Notes under the pieces: model-generated
What the model saw: only the letters and a program-made list of their open reading frames with translations
The model's database searches: none
What the model was told of the DNA's origin: nothing
Assembly: GCA_036386455.1 (NCBI GenBank)
Contig: DASVVS010000107.1
Location: 1-64,000, forward strand
DNA: 64,000 nucleotides
Origin: AC-37 sp036386455
GTDB lineage: Bacteria; Actinomycetota; Thermoleophilia; Solirubrobacterales; Thermoleophilaceae
Reading direction: 5' to 3'
Position numbers and translations under genes: made by a program
Shown: piece by piece, positions 43,953 to 52,722 of the stretch
Layout of the letters: every line of letters starts with the position of its first letter
Position numbering within the stretch: position 1 is the first letter of the stretch

Positions 43953-45136
43953 CGGGCGTCGGCCGGCGACCCGAGCCCGGCCTCGGCTCCGGCGGGCGGG
44001 CCCTTGCGACCGCGGCCCGAGACGAGCCGCTTCGACAGCCGCACCGCCGGCCGCTCGACCAGGTAGTAGCTGACCGCGGCGACCGCGACGGACGCCGCGA
44101 CCTGGGCGCCGGCCGACGGCACCCAGCCGAAGTTCTCGTCGAGGCTCGTGCCGCCGATCTTCCGCGCCACGACGGGATGCCAGAGGTAGAGCGAGTACGA
44201 GATCACCCCGAGCCACAGGAGCGGCCGCCACGCCAGCACGCTCCGCACCCGGTCGCGCAGCTCGTGACCGAAGATCGCCGGCGCCAGCAGCAGCACGGCG
44301 ATCGCGCCGCGCAGCAGGTGGCGGGTGGTCTCGCCGTGGGCGTCGGCGAATCCACCGCCGACGTTGCACATCACCAGATAGAGCGCCACCGCGCCGCCCC
44401 AGAGCGCCCACGGCGCCCGCTCCACCAGCCGCACGAGCGCCGGCTGCCGCGCCCGTCCCGCCAGCGCCACGCTCGCCACCGCCAGCCCCATGCCGAGCGC
44501 GAAGTGGTCGAGGAACGCCGGCAGGCTCGCCACCTCGGGGGTGAACCAGATGAAGCCGTTGCGCGTCTGCGTCTGGGTGAGCCGCCACGCCAGAGCGGTG
44601 CCGAACATCAGCGCGAGCACCCCGGCCTCGCTCGTCACGAAGCCCCGCACGGACGACGGCCGGACGCGCCGCAGCGCCAGCGCCAGCAGCGGCAGGAACG
44701 CGTAGAAGGTGATCTCGACCGAGAGCGTCCACGCGTGCCCCAGCGCGCGCGAGAGCGTGTCCACGTCGTAGTTCTGGACGAGCGTGTAGTAGACGTACGG
44801 CCGGTCGAAGACGTCGGGGTCGTCGAGCCAGATCGCCGCGCCGGTGAGCGCGACCCAGAACGCGGGCAGGATGCGGAACGCGCGCCGGATCGCGTAGCGG
44901 CCGATCGCGGGTGTGCGGGCGCCGTCGAAGCGCGCCTGCGCGAACGGCCGGTAGAGCAGGAAGCCGGAGATCACGAAGAAGATCGCCACACCCACGTTGA
45001 GCTGGGCGAAGTAGCGCCCGAAGGTCGGGTGCTGGAAGCCCTCGAGCACGAACCCGACGTGGAACAGCAGCACGGTCACGGCCGCGACCGCGCGCAGCGA
45101 GTCGAACAGCGGAAAGCGGGTGCCCGGCGTGCTCAC
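43949..45136 (-). CDS. Acyltransferase family 3 membrane protein
   Basis: This 395-residue integral membrane O-acyltransferase (OafA/NodX-like) has about ten hydrophobic segments. Motifs are FDSLRAVAAVTVLLFHVGFV with the essential histidine, FFVISGFLLYRPFAQAR, AIRRAFRILPAFWVAL, and HAWTLSVEITFYAFLPLLAL, followed by SYSLYLWHPVV near the end. It should acetylate or acylate a surface sugar. The GTG start overlaps the upstream gene's stop, and its stop overlaps the next start. It is the middle gene of a five-gene chain with overlapping ends (47525 down to 42480). Confidence 0.9.
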   Translation of the reverse strand: MSTPGTRFPLFDSLRAVAAVTVLLFHVGFVLEGFQHPTFGRYFAQLNVGVAIFFVISGFLLYRPFAQARFDGARTPAIGRYAIRRAFRILPAFWVALTGAAIWLDDPDVFDRPYVYYTLVQNYDVDTLSRALGHAWTLSVEITFYAFLPLLALALRRVRPSSVRGFVTSEAGVLALMFGTALAWRLTQTQTRNGFIWFTPEVASLPAFLDHFALGMGLAVASVALAGRARQPALVRLVERAPWALWGGAVALYLVMCNVGGGFADAHGETTRHLLRGAIAVLLLAPAIFGHELRDRVRSVLAWRPLLWLGVISYSLYLWHPVVARKIGGTSLDENFGWVPSAGAQVAASVAVAAVSYYLVERPAVRLSKRLVSGRGRKGPPAGAEAGLGSPADAR

Positions 45137-46731
45137 CCGCGCACGCGCCAGACGGTCGCGCAGCCGAACCGCCGCGGCGGTTCGGTGAAGGCGGCGAACC
45201 GCCGCGTCAGGTCGGGCCGCCCGTGGCAGTCGGAGAACAGGAAGCGCGCGCCGGAGCGGCGCACGAGCGCCTCGCTCGCGGCCGGCGAGAGCCTGCCGTC
45301 GAACAGGTCGTTGGCCTGCACGTTGCGGGCGCCGAAGTCCGGGGTCCACGAGCCCGCGCCCACCCAGATCTCCCGTCCCGCGTAGGCGGGGATCGCGGTC
45401 CCGAGGTACGCGGGCGCCAGCACGCCGCCGGGCTCGGGCTCCTCGTCGAGGTGCCGCAGCGCGTCGTGCTCGTCCGGCTCCATGAAGTGCGCCTGGAAGC
45501 CCTTGTTGATCGCGTCGAGCATGTGGTTGGCGTTGTACGCCGTGCCCGGCAGGATGAACAGGGCGGCGACGATGACCGCTGGCACGACCGGCAGCGGGCG
45601 GTCGCGCAGCAGCACCGCGCGGATGCCGAGCACGCCGAGGATCACCAGCGGGATCGCGAGACCCTGGAAGGCGTGGAACGGGAACGTGCCGCCCGGCTGG
45701 AAGTAGACCGCCATAGCGGCGAACGGCCATGCCCGCAGCGCGAGGTCGCCGAACGCCGGCGCGGGCAGCCGGTAGGCGAGCGCGGCCGGCGAGAACGGGG
45801 CCAGCGCCAGCAGCAGGAGCCACCACGGCCAGCGCGGGAAGTCGTCGTTGGAGGTGCCCGCGAGCTCCCAGGCCGGGTCGACCTTCGACAGCACGAGGTA
45901 GTAGGCGAGCGGGGCGAGGATGGCCGCGACCGGCACGGCGAGGTCGCGCGCGGCGGCGAGCGGCGTGCGGCCCTCACGCCGGGAGGACAGTGCCTCGGCG
46001 GCCGCGATCACGAGCAGCAGCGTGGCCCCCTGCCACGGCTGGAACCAGGAGCAGATCGCGCCCGCCCCGGCCGCCGCGGCCAGCATCCGGCCCGAGCCGC
46101 CGCCGCGGCCGCGCTCGTAGGCCAGCAGCGCCAGCGGGATCATCGCCACCGCGACCGCCGTGTACATGTAGCCCCAGAGCCAGGTGCCGGACCACATCTC
46201 GTTGCCGAGGAAGTCGAACTGGTAGCGGTTGAAGCCGGTCACGACGCCGCTCCAGCCCACGGCGGCGGCCACCGGCGAGGCCGCGAACAGCGCGAGCACG
46301 AGCGCGAGCCGGCGGTCGCCCGTGCGGTCGAGGAAGCGGCGGGTGAACAGGAGCACGCCGGCGAACAGCGCCGCGACGGCGATCGGCTTCCAGATCGCGT
46401 ACGAGACGACGAGGCCGGCCCCGAGCCGGTGGGCCACGCCCGAGAGCAGCAGTCCGGGGTGGAGGAAGGTCCGGTCGCCGGGCTCGAGGTCGTAGAGGTT
46501 CTCGATCAGCCCGTGCTCGCCGGCCTGGCGCAGCCAGCCGAGGTACTGCATCTGGTCCACGACGAGGAACCCGTCGGAGCCGGTGATCACGCCGCCCTTC
46601 GTGAGCGTGCGCACGACCAGGCCCGCGAGGATCGCTATGGAGAGGGCGAACAGGGCGAGCAGGACCGCGGCCTCGAAGCGGTCGAGGCCGAGCCGGGCGC
46701 CGGTCCGGCGGGGCGCCGCCGCGGTGGTCAA
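45133..46731 (-). CDS. Polytopic membrane protein, GT-C-like, paralogue of the 58442 gene
   Basis: This is a 532-residue protein with about eleven membrane segments. Its first outer loop has GSDGFLVVDQMQYLGWLRQA, then LYDLEPGDRTFLHPGLLLSG. Later come CSWFQPWQGATLLLVI, VYFQPGGTFPFHAFQGLAIP and a soluble C-terminal domain ending FLFSDCHGRPDLTRR...FGCATVWRV. All of these recur in the protein encoded at 58442-60091, so the two are paralogues. The topology and acidic first loop suggest a lipid-linked-sugar glycosyltransferase, but I recognise no named family. The TTG start overlaps the stop of the GT2 gene (TTGA). Confidence 0.75.
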   Translation of the reverse strand: MTTAAAPRRTGARLGLDRFEAAVLLALFALSIAILAGLVVRTLTKGGVITGSDGFLVVDQMQYLGWLRQAGEHGLIENLYDLEPGDRTFLHPGLLLSGVAHRLGAGLVVSYAIWKPIAVAALFAGVLLFTRRFLDRTGDRRLALVLALFAASPVAAAVGWSGVVTGFNRYQFDFLGNEMWSGTWLWGYMYTAVAVAMIPLALLAYERGRGGGSGRMLAAAAGAGAICSWFQPWQGATLLLVIAAAEALSSRREGRTPLAAARDLAVPVAAILAPLAYYLVLSKVDPAWELAGTSNDDFPRWPWWLLLLALAPFSPAALAYRLPAPAFGDLALRAWPFAAMAVYFQPGGTFPFHAFQGLAIPLVILGVLGIRAVLLRDRPLPVVPAVIVAALFILPGTAYNANHMLDAINKGFQAHFMEPDEHDALRHLDEEPEPGGVLAPAYLGTAIPAYAGREIWVGAGSWTPDFGARNVQANDLFDGRLSPAASEALVRRSGARFLFSDCHGRPDLTRRFAAFTEPPRRFGCATVWRVRG

Positions 46732-47525
46732 GGCCGGTCGAGCGGCTCGGGCACGAGCGCGGGGGAGGGGGCCGAAGCCGGGCCGCCGGCCGCCGCCGCG
46801 CCGCTCCGCGCCGCGCGCCGCACGTTCCGCCGCGCGGCGGCCAGGTCGCGCAGCGCCGGCACCAGCACGCGGCCCATCGACAGCCGCGAGCCCTCGCGGT
46901 CGGCCCACGCGATCCCGGTCTCGCGGATGCGGAAGCCGAGCGCCCGCGCCATCGCCAGCACCTCGGCGTCGAAGACCCAGTCCTCGAGCCGCGTGCCCGT
47001 GTAAGCGGCCTCGGCCGCCTCCGCGCGCCACAGCTTGAAGCCGCAGTAGAGGTCGTGGGTTGGCTCGCTCAGCACGCGCCTGCACAGCTCCACGAAGGCG
47101 CGGCCCACGATCCGCCGCCGCAGCGGCTGGCGCCGGCCCACCCGAGCGCCCTCGGCCAGCCGCGACCCGACCACCACGTCGGCCGACTCGACCAGCTCCA
47201 GCATCCGCTCGAGCGACGCGAACGACCCCACGCAGTCGGCGTCGCAGTGCAGTCGCAGGGCGCCGCGCGCCTCCAGCATCCCGCGGCGCATCGAGTGTCC
47301 CTTGCCCCGGTTGCGCTCGTTGCGCAGCAGGCGCACGCGCGGCTCCTCGAGCAGCGGCCTGAGCCGCTCGACCGTCGCATCCGTGCTGGCGTTGTCCACC
47401 ACGATCAGCTCGTAGTCGAGGCCGCGCTGCTCGAACCAGGCGCGCGCGTCGCCGATGGCGGCGGCGATCCCGCGTTCCTCGTTGTAGGCGGGGATCACCA
47501 CCGAGATTCGCGGCTCGGGGCTCAC
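46728..47525 (-). CDS. Glycosyltransferase family 2, dolichol-phosphate glucosyltransferase-like
   Basis: This 265-residue GT-A enzyme starts RISVVIPAYNEERGIAAAIG and continues with YELIVVDNASTDATVERL, LLRNERNRGKGHSMRRGMLE, LRLHCDADCVGS (D-x-D) and DLYCGFKLWRAEAAEAAYTG followed by EDWVFDAEVL. This is the pattern of DPM1/Alg5-like enzymes that make polyprenyl-phosphate-sugar donors for GT-C enzymes. Two GT-C-like proteins lie just downstream, which fits. It has no membrane helices, and the C-terminus is Ala/Pro-rich. The GTG start overlaps the stop of the ligase gene. Confidence 0.88.
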   Translation of the reverse strand: MSPEPRISVVIPAYNEERGIAAAIGDARAWFEQRGLDYELIVVDNASTDATVERLRPLLEEPRVRLLRNERNRGKGHSMRRGMLEARGALRLHCDADCVGSFASLERMLELVESADVVVGSRLAEGARVGRRQPLRRRIVGRAFVELCRRVLSEPTHDLYCGFKLWRAEAAEAAYTGTRLEDWVFDAEVLAMARALGFRIRETGIAWADREGSRLSMGRVLVPALRDLAAARRNVRRAARSGAAAAGGPASAPSPALVPEPLDRP

Positions 47526-49009
47526 GCGGCCAGTCTAGTTTCGGGCCGGTCGGTCTCCAGCGGTTCGGGCCGGTCGGTCCCCGGCGCCTGGAGCGCCGCC
47601 GCGGCGAGCACGAGCGCGGTCAGCGAGACCGTCGGCATCTCCCAGTCCCAGTCGAACCCGGCGTGCACCGCGAACGCCACGAGCAGCCCCGCCGCCGCCA
47701 CGACCACCGGGTCCCCGGGACCCTCGCGCGCGCGGCGCGCCACGCCCGCCGCCACCGCGATCAGGAACACGGCGAGCAGCGCTCCGCCCACGATCCCGAG
47801 CTCCGCCAGGGTCTCGACGTAGAGCGAGTGGGCGTCGAGGGCGCTGTTGCGCTCGTCGCGCTCGCGCAGCCACTCCACCTGGAAGCTCGCGGTGCCGATG
47901 CCGGCGATCGGGTGTGCCGCGAACGCCTCGAGCCCGACGCCCCAGAGCTGGTCGCGGTTGGTGTCGAGCGTGGTCACGCGCCCCGCGCCCGTGGGGACGT
48001 CCTCGATGCTCTCGCCGTGCGACGCCACCAGCACGCCGGCCCCGAGCACGATCGGGACGACGGCGGCGAGCGCGACCGTGCGCAGGCCTCGTCCGAGCGG
48101 CAGCGGCCGGTCCTCGCCGCGCCCGAGCCGGGCGAGCAGCAGCCCGGCGGCGGCGCTCGCGCCGAGCATCGCGGCGCCGAACGCCGCACCCTGCGCGGTC
48201 CGCTTCGCGTCCGTCTGGTCGATCGTGATCACGCCCGGCAGCACCTCCATGAGCGCGAGGAGGAGCAGGCCGGGCGCGACCACGAGCGCGGTGGCGAGGA
48301 GCTGCCGCCGCGTGGGACGCAGGACCAGCACGAACACGAGCGCGCCGCCGAGCGCCAGGTACGACGCGCGCGAGAACGTGAGGTAGAGCGCGGCGAAGCA
48401 CGGGATCGCGGCCGCGCACGCGGCGCCGCGCCAAAGGGGGCGGAGGCGCGCGTCGCCCGCCGTGGCGACCCCGAGCACGGTGCCCATCGCCATGAAGAGG
48501 CCCATCGCGTTCCAGTACGTGAGCGGCTGCGAGAGGCGATCGCCCGCGATCGTCGTCTCGGTCTGCTCCACGATCGACGGCAGCAGCCGCCCCGCCAGCG
48601 CGTACAGGGCCACGAGCAGGATCCCGCCGAGCAGCACGTGCGGCGCGTGACGGCGCAGCGCCGGCGTGCGCAGCCCGATCAGCGCGAGCAGGAAGGCCGC
48701 GCAGTAGAGGGCGAGGCGGTAGGCGTCCTCGGAGGCGTCGCCGAGGATGCGCGCCCAGGCGATCGAGATCGCCGCCCACGCGGAGTAGGCGGCCAGGCCG
48801 GCGAGCGCCAGCCGCGGCCAGCCGCGCGCCACCAGCGGCCGCGGCGCGAGCGCTCCGCAGACGGCCAGGATCGGCAGCACCACGATCAGCGCCATCGTCG
48901 CCCGGCGCACCCCGAAGCCGCCGCCGAAGAAGGCGAGCACGATCGGGAGCGCCAGCGCGGCGGCGCCCGCGACCCATAATGCTGCGGTGCCCGCGCTCTC
49001 GATCCTCAC
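47522..49009 (-). CDS. O-antigen ligase-family membrane protein (second copy)
   Basis: This roughly 495-residue membrane protein of the Wzy_C family has about twelve hydrophobic segments. The large periplasmic-type loop carries RLSQPLTYWNAMGLFMAMG and, near the end, FAAHPIAGIGTASFQVEW, then ALDAHSLYVETLAELGIVGG with the conserved histidine. It resembles glycan ligases and polymerases. The start is uncertain: GTG at 49009 and ATG at 49060 both overlap the divergent lipoprotein gene that begins at 48987, so the true start may lie further downstream. It heads the chain of overlapping glycan genes ending at 42480. Confidence 0.8.
   Translation of the reverse strand: MRIESAGTAALWVAGAAALALPIVLAFFGGGFGVRRATMALIVVLPILAVCGALAPRPLVARGWPRLALAGLAAYSAWAAISIAWARILGDASEDAYRLALYCAAFLLALIGLRTPALRRHAPHVLLGGILLVALYALAGRLLPSIVEQTETTIAGDRLSQPLTYWNAMGLFMAMGTVLGVATAGDARLRPLWRGAACAAAIPCFAALYLTFSRASYLALGGALVFVLVLRPTRRQLLATALVVAPGLLLLALMEVLPGVITIDQTDAKRTAQGAAFGAAMLGASAAAGLLLARLGRGEDRPLPLGRGLRTVALAAVVPIVLGAGVLVASHGESIEDVPTGAGRVTTLDTNRDQLWGVGLEAFAAHPIAGIGTASFQVEWLRERDERNSALDAHSLYVETLAELGIVGGALLAVFLIAVAAGVARRAREGPGDPVVVAAAGLLVAFAVHAGFDWDWEMPTVSLTALVLAAAALQAPGTDRPEPLETDRPETRLAA
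48975..48980 (+). promoter_or_regulatory. Putative -10 element of the lipoprotein gene
   Basis: CATAAT, the closest match to TATAAT in this region, lies 6 bases before the GTG at 48987, again leaving no room for a ribosome binding site. Confidence 0.45.
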
Positions 49010-49412
49010 CCGCGCCGCGCTGGTCGTGGCGTGCGTCGTGCTCGCGGCGTGCTCGTTCATCGCCTATCGCTCGCAGCGCGAGACCGGGCTCGCACTCGTG
49101 ACGATGCTCCGCGGCGGCGGCGACGAGTCCACCCTGAAGCAGCTCGACGACGCGGACACGCGCCTGTATCCCGACAGCGTGCGCGACTCCACGCGCGCGG
49201 TCCTGCTCACGCGCCTCGGCCGCCCGGCCCAGGGCGAGCGCGTGCTGCTCGACGCGATCGGGCGCGAGCCGGAGAACCAGGTGCTGTGGGTGACGCTCGC
49301 GCGCGTGCAGGCCACGCTCGGCAAGCGCAGCGAGGCGCGCGCGGCGGCGGCCCGGGCGTCGGCGCTCAACTCGCAGACGCCGCTCGTGGGCGATCCCGCG
49401 CCGATCGAGTAG
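48987..49412 (+). CDS. Small lipoprotein with TPR-like repeats
   Basis: This 141-residue protein begins with a signal sequence ending in a lipobox (AALVVACVVLAAC), so the cysteine should be lipid-modified and the protein anchored outside the membrane. The rest is helical: LLTRLGRPAQGERVLLDAIG and VLWVTLARVQATLGKRSEAR look like tetratricopeptide units. Such proteins act as scaffolds. It is divergent from the O-antigen ligase gene, its start lying inside that gene's likely 5' end. The GTG is supported by CATAAT 6 bases upstream. Confidence 0.7.
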   Translation: MPALSILTRAALVVACVVLAACSFIAYRSQRETGLALVTMLRGGGDESTLKQLDDADTRLYPDSVRDSTRAVLLTRLGRPAQGERVLLDAIGREPENQVLWVTLARVQATLGKRSEARAAAARASALNSQTPLVGDPAPIE

Positions 49413-49465
49413 CGGCGCTTGCGGCGGGGGGACGGCACGGGCGCTGGATAACCTAGCGGCCCGCA

Positions 49466-51178
49466 ATGGCGGCCCCCCACACCTGCCGCATCTGCGCCGG
49501 CGGGCTCGTCCTGAAGCATCCTGGCTCTGGCGACGGACCCAGCGCAGACGCCTTCTCGCCCTCCTGCCACACCCCCGGCGCGCACGGGGACCTCTACGCC
49601 TGCGTGGAGTGCGGGACCGTGCAGCAGCCGTCGCTGCCGCCCGCGGAGGAGCTGGCCGGGCTCTACCGCGAGATGAGCGACGAGGCCTACCTGGCCGAGG
49701 AGGCCGGCCGCCGCGCCACCGCGCGCCGCCTGCTCGACCTGATCGGCCGCCACGTGCCGGCCGGGCGGCTGCTGGACGTGGGCTGCGGCCACGGGCTGCT
49801 GCTGGACGAGGCGCGCTCGCGCGGGTACGAGGCGGAGGGCGTGGAGCTCTCGCGCAGCGCCGCCTCCTACGCGCGCGACGTTCTGGGCCTGCCGGTGCGC
49901 GAGGTGCCGCTCGAGCAGCTCGAGCCGCCGGAGGGGGAGGGCTACGCCGCGATCGTGCTGGCCGACGTGCTCGAGCACGTCGAGGACCCGGTCGCGGCGA
50001 TCCGCCGCTGCCGTGAGCTGCTGCGGCCCGGCGGTGCGCTGTGCGTGGTCACGCCCGACCCGGCCTCGGTGACCGCGCGCGTGGCCGGGGCGCGCTGGTG
50101 GGCGCTGCTGCCCGCGCACATGTGCCTGCTTCCGCGCCGCACGCTGCGCGAGCTGCTCGGCGGGGAGGGGCTGGTGGTCTCCGACGACGTGTCCTTCGTC
50201 CGCACGTTCTCGGCGCGCTACTGGCTGGCGGGCTTCGCGGAGCGCGGCGGCGCTCTGGGGCGCGCCGTGCGCGCCGCCGCGCGGGCGCTTCCGCCGGCCG
50301 CGTCGCTGTCGCTCTCGCTCGGCGACGAGCGCGTGGTGCTGTCCCACAAGGTCGAGGTGCTGCACCCGCCGCGGCCGCTCGTGAAGCCGCGCCCGGGCGC
50401 GTCGCACGAGGTGCACGTGGTGCTGCCGGCCTACAGGGCGGAGCAGACGATCGCCCAGGTGGCCGAGGAGATGCCGGTCGAGGCGGCCGACCGCGCGCTG
50501 CTGGTGGACGACGCGTCGCCCGACGAGACCGTGACCGCCGCCCTCAGCGCGGGCTTCGACGTGATCGCGCACCCCGCCAACCGCGGCTACGGGGCCAACC
50601 AGAAGACCTGCTACTCCCGCGCCGTGCGCGACGGGGCCGACGTGATCGTGATGGTCCACGCCGACAACCAGTACGACCCGGCGCTGCTGGCCGAGATGGT
50701 GCGCCCGATCGAGGAGGGCCGCGCCGACGTGGTGATGGGCTCGCGCCTGCTCGAGGACGAGACGATCGCCGGCGGCATGCCGCGCTGGAAGTGGATCGGC
50801 AACCGCGGCCTGACCTGGGTCGAGAACCGCGCCTTCCGCCGCGACTACTCCGAGTACCACACCGGATACCGGGCCTTCTCGGCTGACTTCCTGCGTTCGA
50901 TCCCGTTCGGGCGGGGCAGCGACGGCTTCGTCTTCGATCAGGAGATGTTCGCCCAGATCGTCTCGCGCGACGCGCGGGTCGTCGAGCAGGCGATCCCCAC
51001 GCGGTACTTCCTGGAGGCCTCGAGCGTGTCGTTCCGCGACAGCGTGGCGTACGGGCTGAGGACGCTCGTGGTGCTGGCGCGCTTCCGCGCGCACGAGCGG
51101 GGGCGGCGGTGGGCGCTGCTCACAGAGCCCGCCGCGCGGCTCGAGCCGGAGCCCGCGCGCGCCCCCGCCTCGACATAG
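49466..51178 (+). CDS. Fused SAM methyltransferase / GT2 glycosyltransferase
   Basis: This is a 570-residue protein of two enzymes. The N-terminus has a zinc-ribbon-like set of cysteines (CRICAGG and CVECGT). It is followed by a class I methyltransferase: RLLDVGCGHGLLLDEARSRG, VLADVLEHVEDPVAAIRR and ELLRPGGALCVVTPDPAS (about 95-200). From about residue 312 a GT2 domain begins: HEVHVVLPAYRAEQTIAQVA, LVDDASPDETVTAA, HPANRGYGANQKTCYSRAV and VMVHADNQYDP with a D-x-D-like site, then the DPM1-like EYHTGYRAFSADFLRSIPF. It probably methylates a sugar or lipid intermediate and transfers a sugar in the same pathway. TAACCT lies 11 bases before the ATG. Confidence 0.88.
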   Translation: MAAPHTCRICAGGLVLKHPGSGDGPSADAFSPSCHTPGAHGDLYACVECGTVQQPSLPPAEELAGLYREMSDEAYLAEEAGRRATARRLLDLIGRHVPAGRLLDVGCGHGLLLDEARSRGYEAEGVELSRSAASYARDVLGLPVREVPLEQLEPPEGEGYAAIVLADVLEHVEDPVAAIRRCRELLRPGGALCVVTPDPASVTARVAGARWWALLPAHMCLLPRRTLRELLGGEGLVVSDDVSFVRTFSARYWLAGFAERGGALGRAVRAAARALPPAASLSLSLGDERVVLSHKVEVLHPPRPLVKPRPGASHEVHVVLPAYRAEQTIAQVAEEMPVEAADRALLVDDASPDETVTAALSAGFDVIAHPANRGYGANQKTCYSRAVRDGADVIVMVHADNQYDPALLAEMVRPIEEGRADVVMGSRLLEDETIAGGMPRWKWIGNRGLTWVENRAFRRDYSEYHTGYRAFSADFLRSIPFGRGSDGFVFDQEMFAQIVSRDARVVEQAIPTRYFLEASSVSFRDSVAYGLRTLVVLARFRAHERGRRWALLTEPAARLEPEPARAPAST

Positions 51179-51263
51179 CGTCGAACACCGGCGCGCGAAT
51201 CTTCGACACAGGTCCATGTGCGGACGGCGCTCCGTCGCCGATCCTGAGAGCGTGCCCTCTCGT

Positions 51264-52709
51264 ATGTCAGCGCTCGACGCGTCCTTCCTGCGCGTCGAGT
51301 CCCCGGTCGCCCACATGCACGTGGGCTGGTTCTCCGCGCTCGAGCTCCCGCGCGGCATCGACCGTCTCGACGCGGGCGCGCTGATCGAGCAGATCGAGTC
51401 GCGGCTGCACCTGGCGCCGCGGTTCCGGCAGCGGGTCGTCGAGGCGCCGCTCGGCGTGGCCGAGCCCGGCTGGCGCGACGACCCGTCGTTTCGGATCGCC
51501 GATCACGTGAACGTCCACCCCGGCGGCCCCCTCTCCCCCGCCGCGGTCCGCCGCGTGGTGGACGACTTCCTCTCTGAGCAGCTCCCGCGCGACAGACCGC
51601 TGTGGAGCCTGCTCGTGCTGCCTGCGGTGGATCGCCGCCGGGCGGCGGTGATCGGCAAGGTCCACCACGCGATGGTCGACGGCCTCGCGGCGGTGGAGCT
51701 CGGGCTGCTGCTCTTCGACGCCGGGCCGGAGGCGACGCCGGTCCGGGGCGAGGAGTGGCGGCCCGAGTCCGAGAACGGGCCCGTCCGCGTGCTCCTCGAC
51801 TCGCTGGCGGATTCGGCCGTGGAGCAGTTCCGCACGGCGCGGCGCGTGGCGTCGCTGGGCCTCTCGCCCGGCGAGGGCATCCGGATGGCGAGCACGCTGC
51901 GCAAGGCCGCCTTCTCGCTGGCGGAGGACACGGTCAGGCCCGCGCCGCCGAGCAGCCTGAACGTGCCGATCGGGCCCCGGAGGACGCTGGTGAAGCACCG
52001 CGTGTCGATGGCCCGGATGCTGCGGATGAAGCAGCACGGAGGCGCTTCCCTGAACGACGTCGTTCTCGCGGTGAGCGCCGGAGCCCTGCGCCGGCTCGCG
52101 CTGCGCCAGGGCGAAGAAGCGACGGACCTGCGCGTGATGGTCCCCGTGAGCGTCCGCCGCGAGGGCGATGATCGCGGCCAGGGCAACCGCATCACCTTCG
52201 CCTTCGTCGACCTGCCCGCGGGCGAGCCGTCGCCCGCCGCCCGCCTCGAACGCGTCCGCGACCAGATGGGCGAGCTGAAGGACTCCGGCCGCGTGGCCGG
52301 CACCGAGATCCTGCTGCGGTCGGTCGGCTCCCTGCCGGAGCCGCTCAAGAAGCGCGCCGCGCGCCTGGCCGCGAGCCCGCGCCTCTACAACCTCACGATC
52401 TCGAATGTCCCCGGGCCGCGGATCCCGCTGTACGCGGGCGGCGCGCGGGTGCGCTCGATCTACCCGGTGATACCGATCCCCGAGGACCACGCGCTGTCGC
52501 TCGGGGTACTGAGCTACGACGACGGCCTGCACTTCGCCGCCTACGCGGACCCCAAGGCGCTCCCCGAGGTCAGGCGCCTTCCGTCCATGCTCGAGGAGGC
52601 CGTGGAGGAGCTGTCGGTGGCGGTGGCGCCGCGCGAGCGCCTCGACCGCCCTCGCCGCCGCCGCGGCGCCCACACCCGCCCATCACTGAGTTCCGCCCGT
52701 GACGGGTAG
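51264..52709 (+). CDS. Wax ester synthase / diacylglycerol acyltransferase family protein
   Basis: This roughly 481-residue WS/DGAT-family enzyme starts MSALDASFLRVESPVAHMHV and has the acyltransferase motif KVHHAMVDGLAAVELGLLL (HHxxxDG). The second family block NLTISNVPGPRIPLYAGGAR and the PVSVRREGDDRGQGNRITFA segment are also present. It should esterify acyl-CoA with a fatty alcohol or diacylglycerol, making storage or surface lipid. ATG at 51264 is chosen; GTG at 51252 with GAGAG upstream is an alternative. It precedes and slightly overlaps the open frame of the ATP-grasp gene. Confidence 0.92.
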   Translation: MSALDASFLRVESPVAHMHVGWFSALELPRGIDRLDAGALIEQIESRLHLAPRFRQRVVEAPLGVAEPGWRDDPSFRIADHVNVHPGGPLSPAAVRRVVDDFLSEQLPRDRPLWSLLVLPAVDRRRAAVIGKVHHAMVDGLAAVELGLLLFDAGPEATPVRGEEWRPESENGPVRVLLDSLADSAVEQFRTARRVASLGLSPGEGIRMASTLRKAAFSLAEDTVRPAPPSSLNVPIGPRRTLVKHRVSMARMLRMKQHGGASLNDVVLAVSAGALRRLALRQGEEATDLRVMVPVSVRREGDDRGQGNRITFAFVDLPAGEPSPAARLERVRDQMGELKDSGRVAGTEILLRSVGSLPEPLKKRAARLAASPRLYNLTISNVPGPRIPLYAGGARVRSIYPVIPIPEDHALSLGVLSYDDGLHFAAYADPKALPEVRRLPSMLEEAVEELSVAVAPRERLDRPRRRRGAHTRPSLSSARDG

Positions 52710-52722
52710 TAGCTCCATTGAG

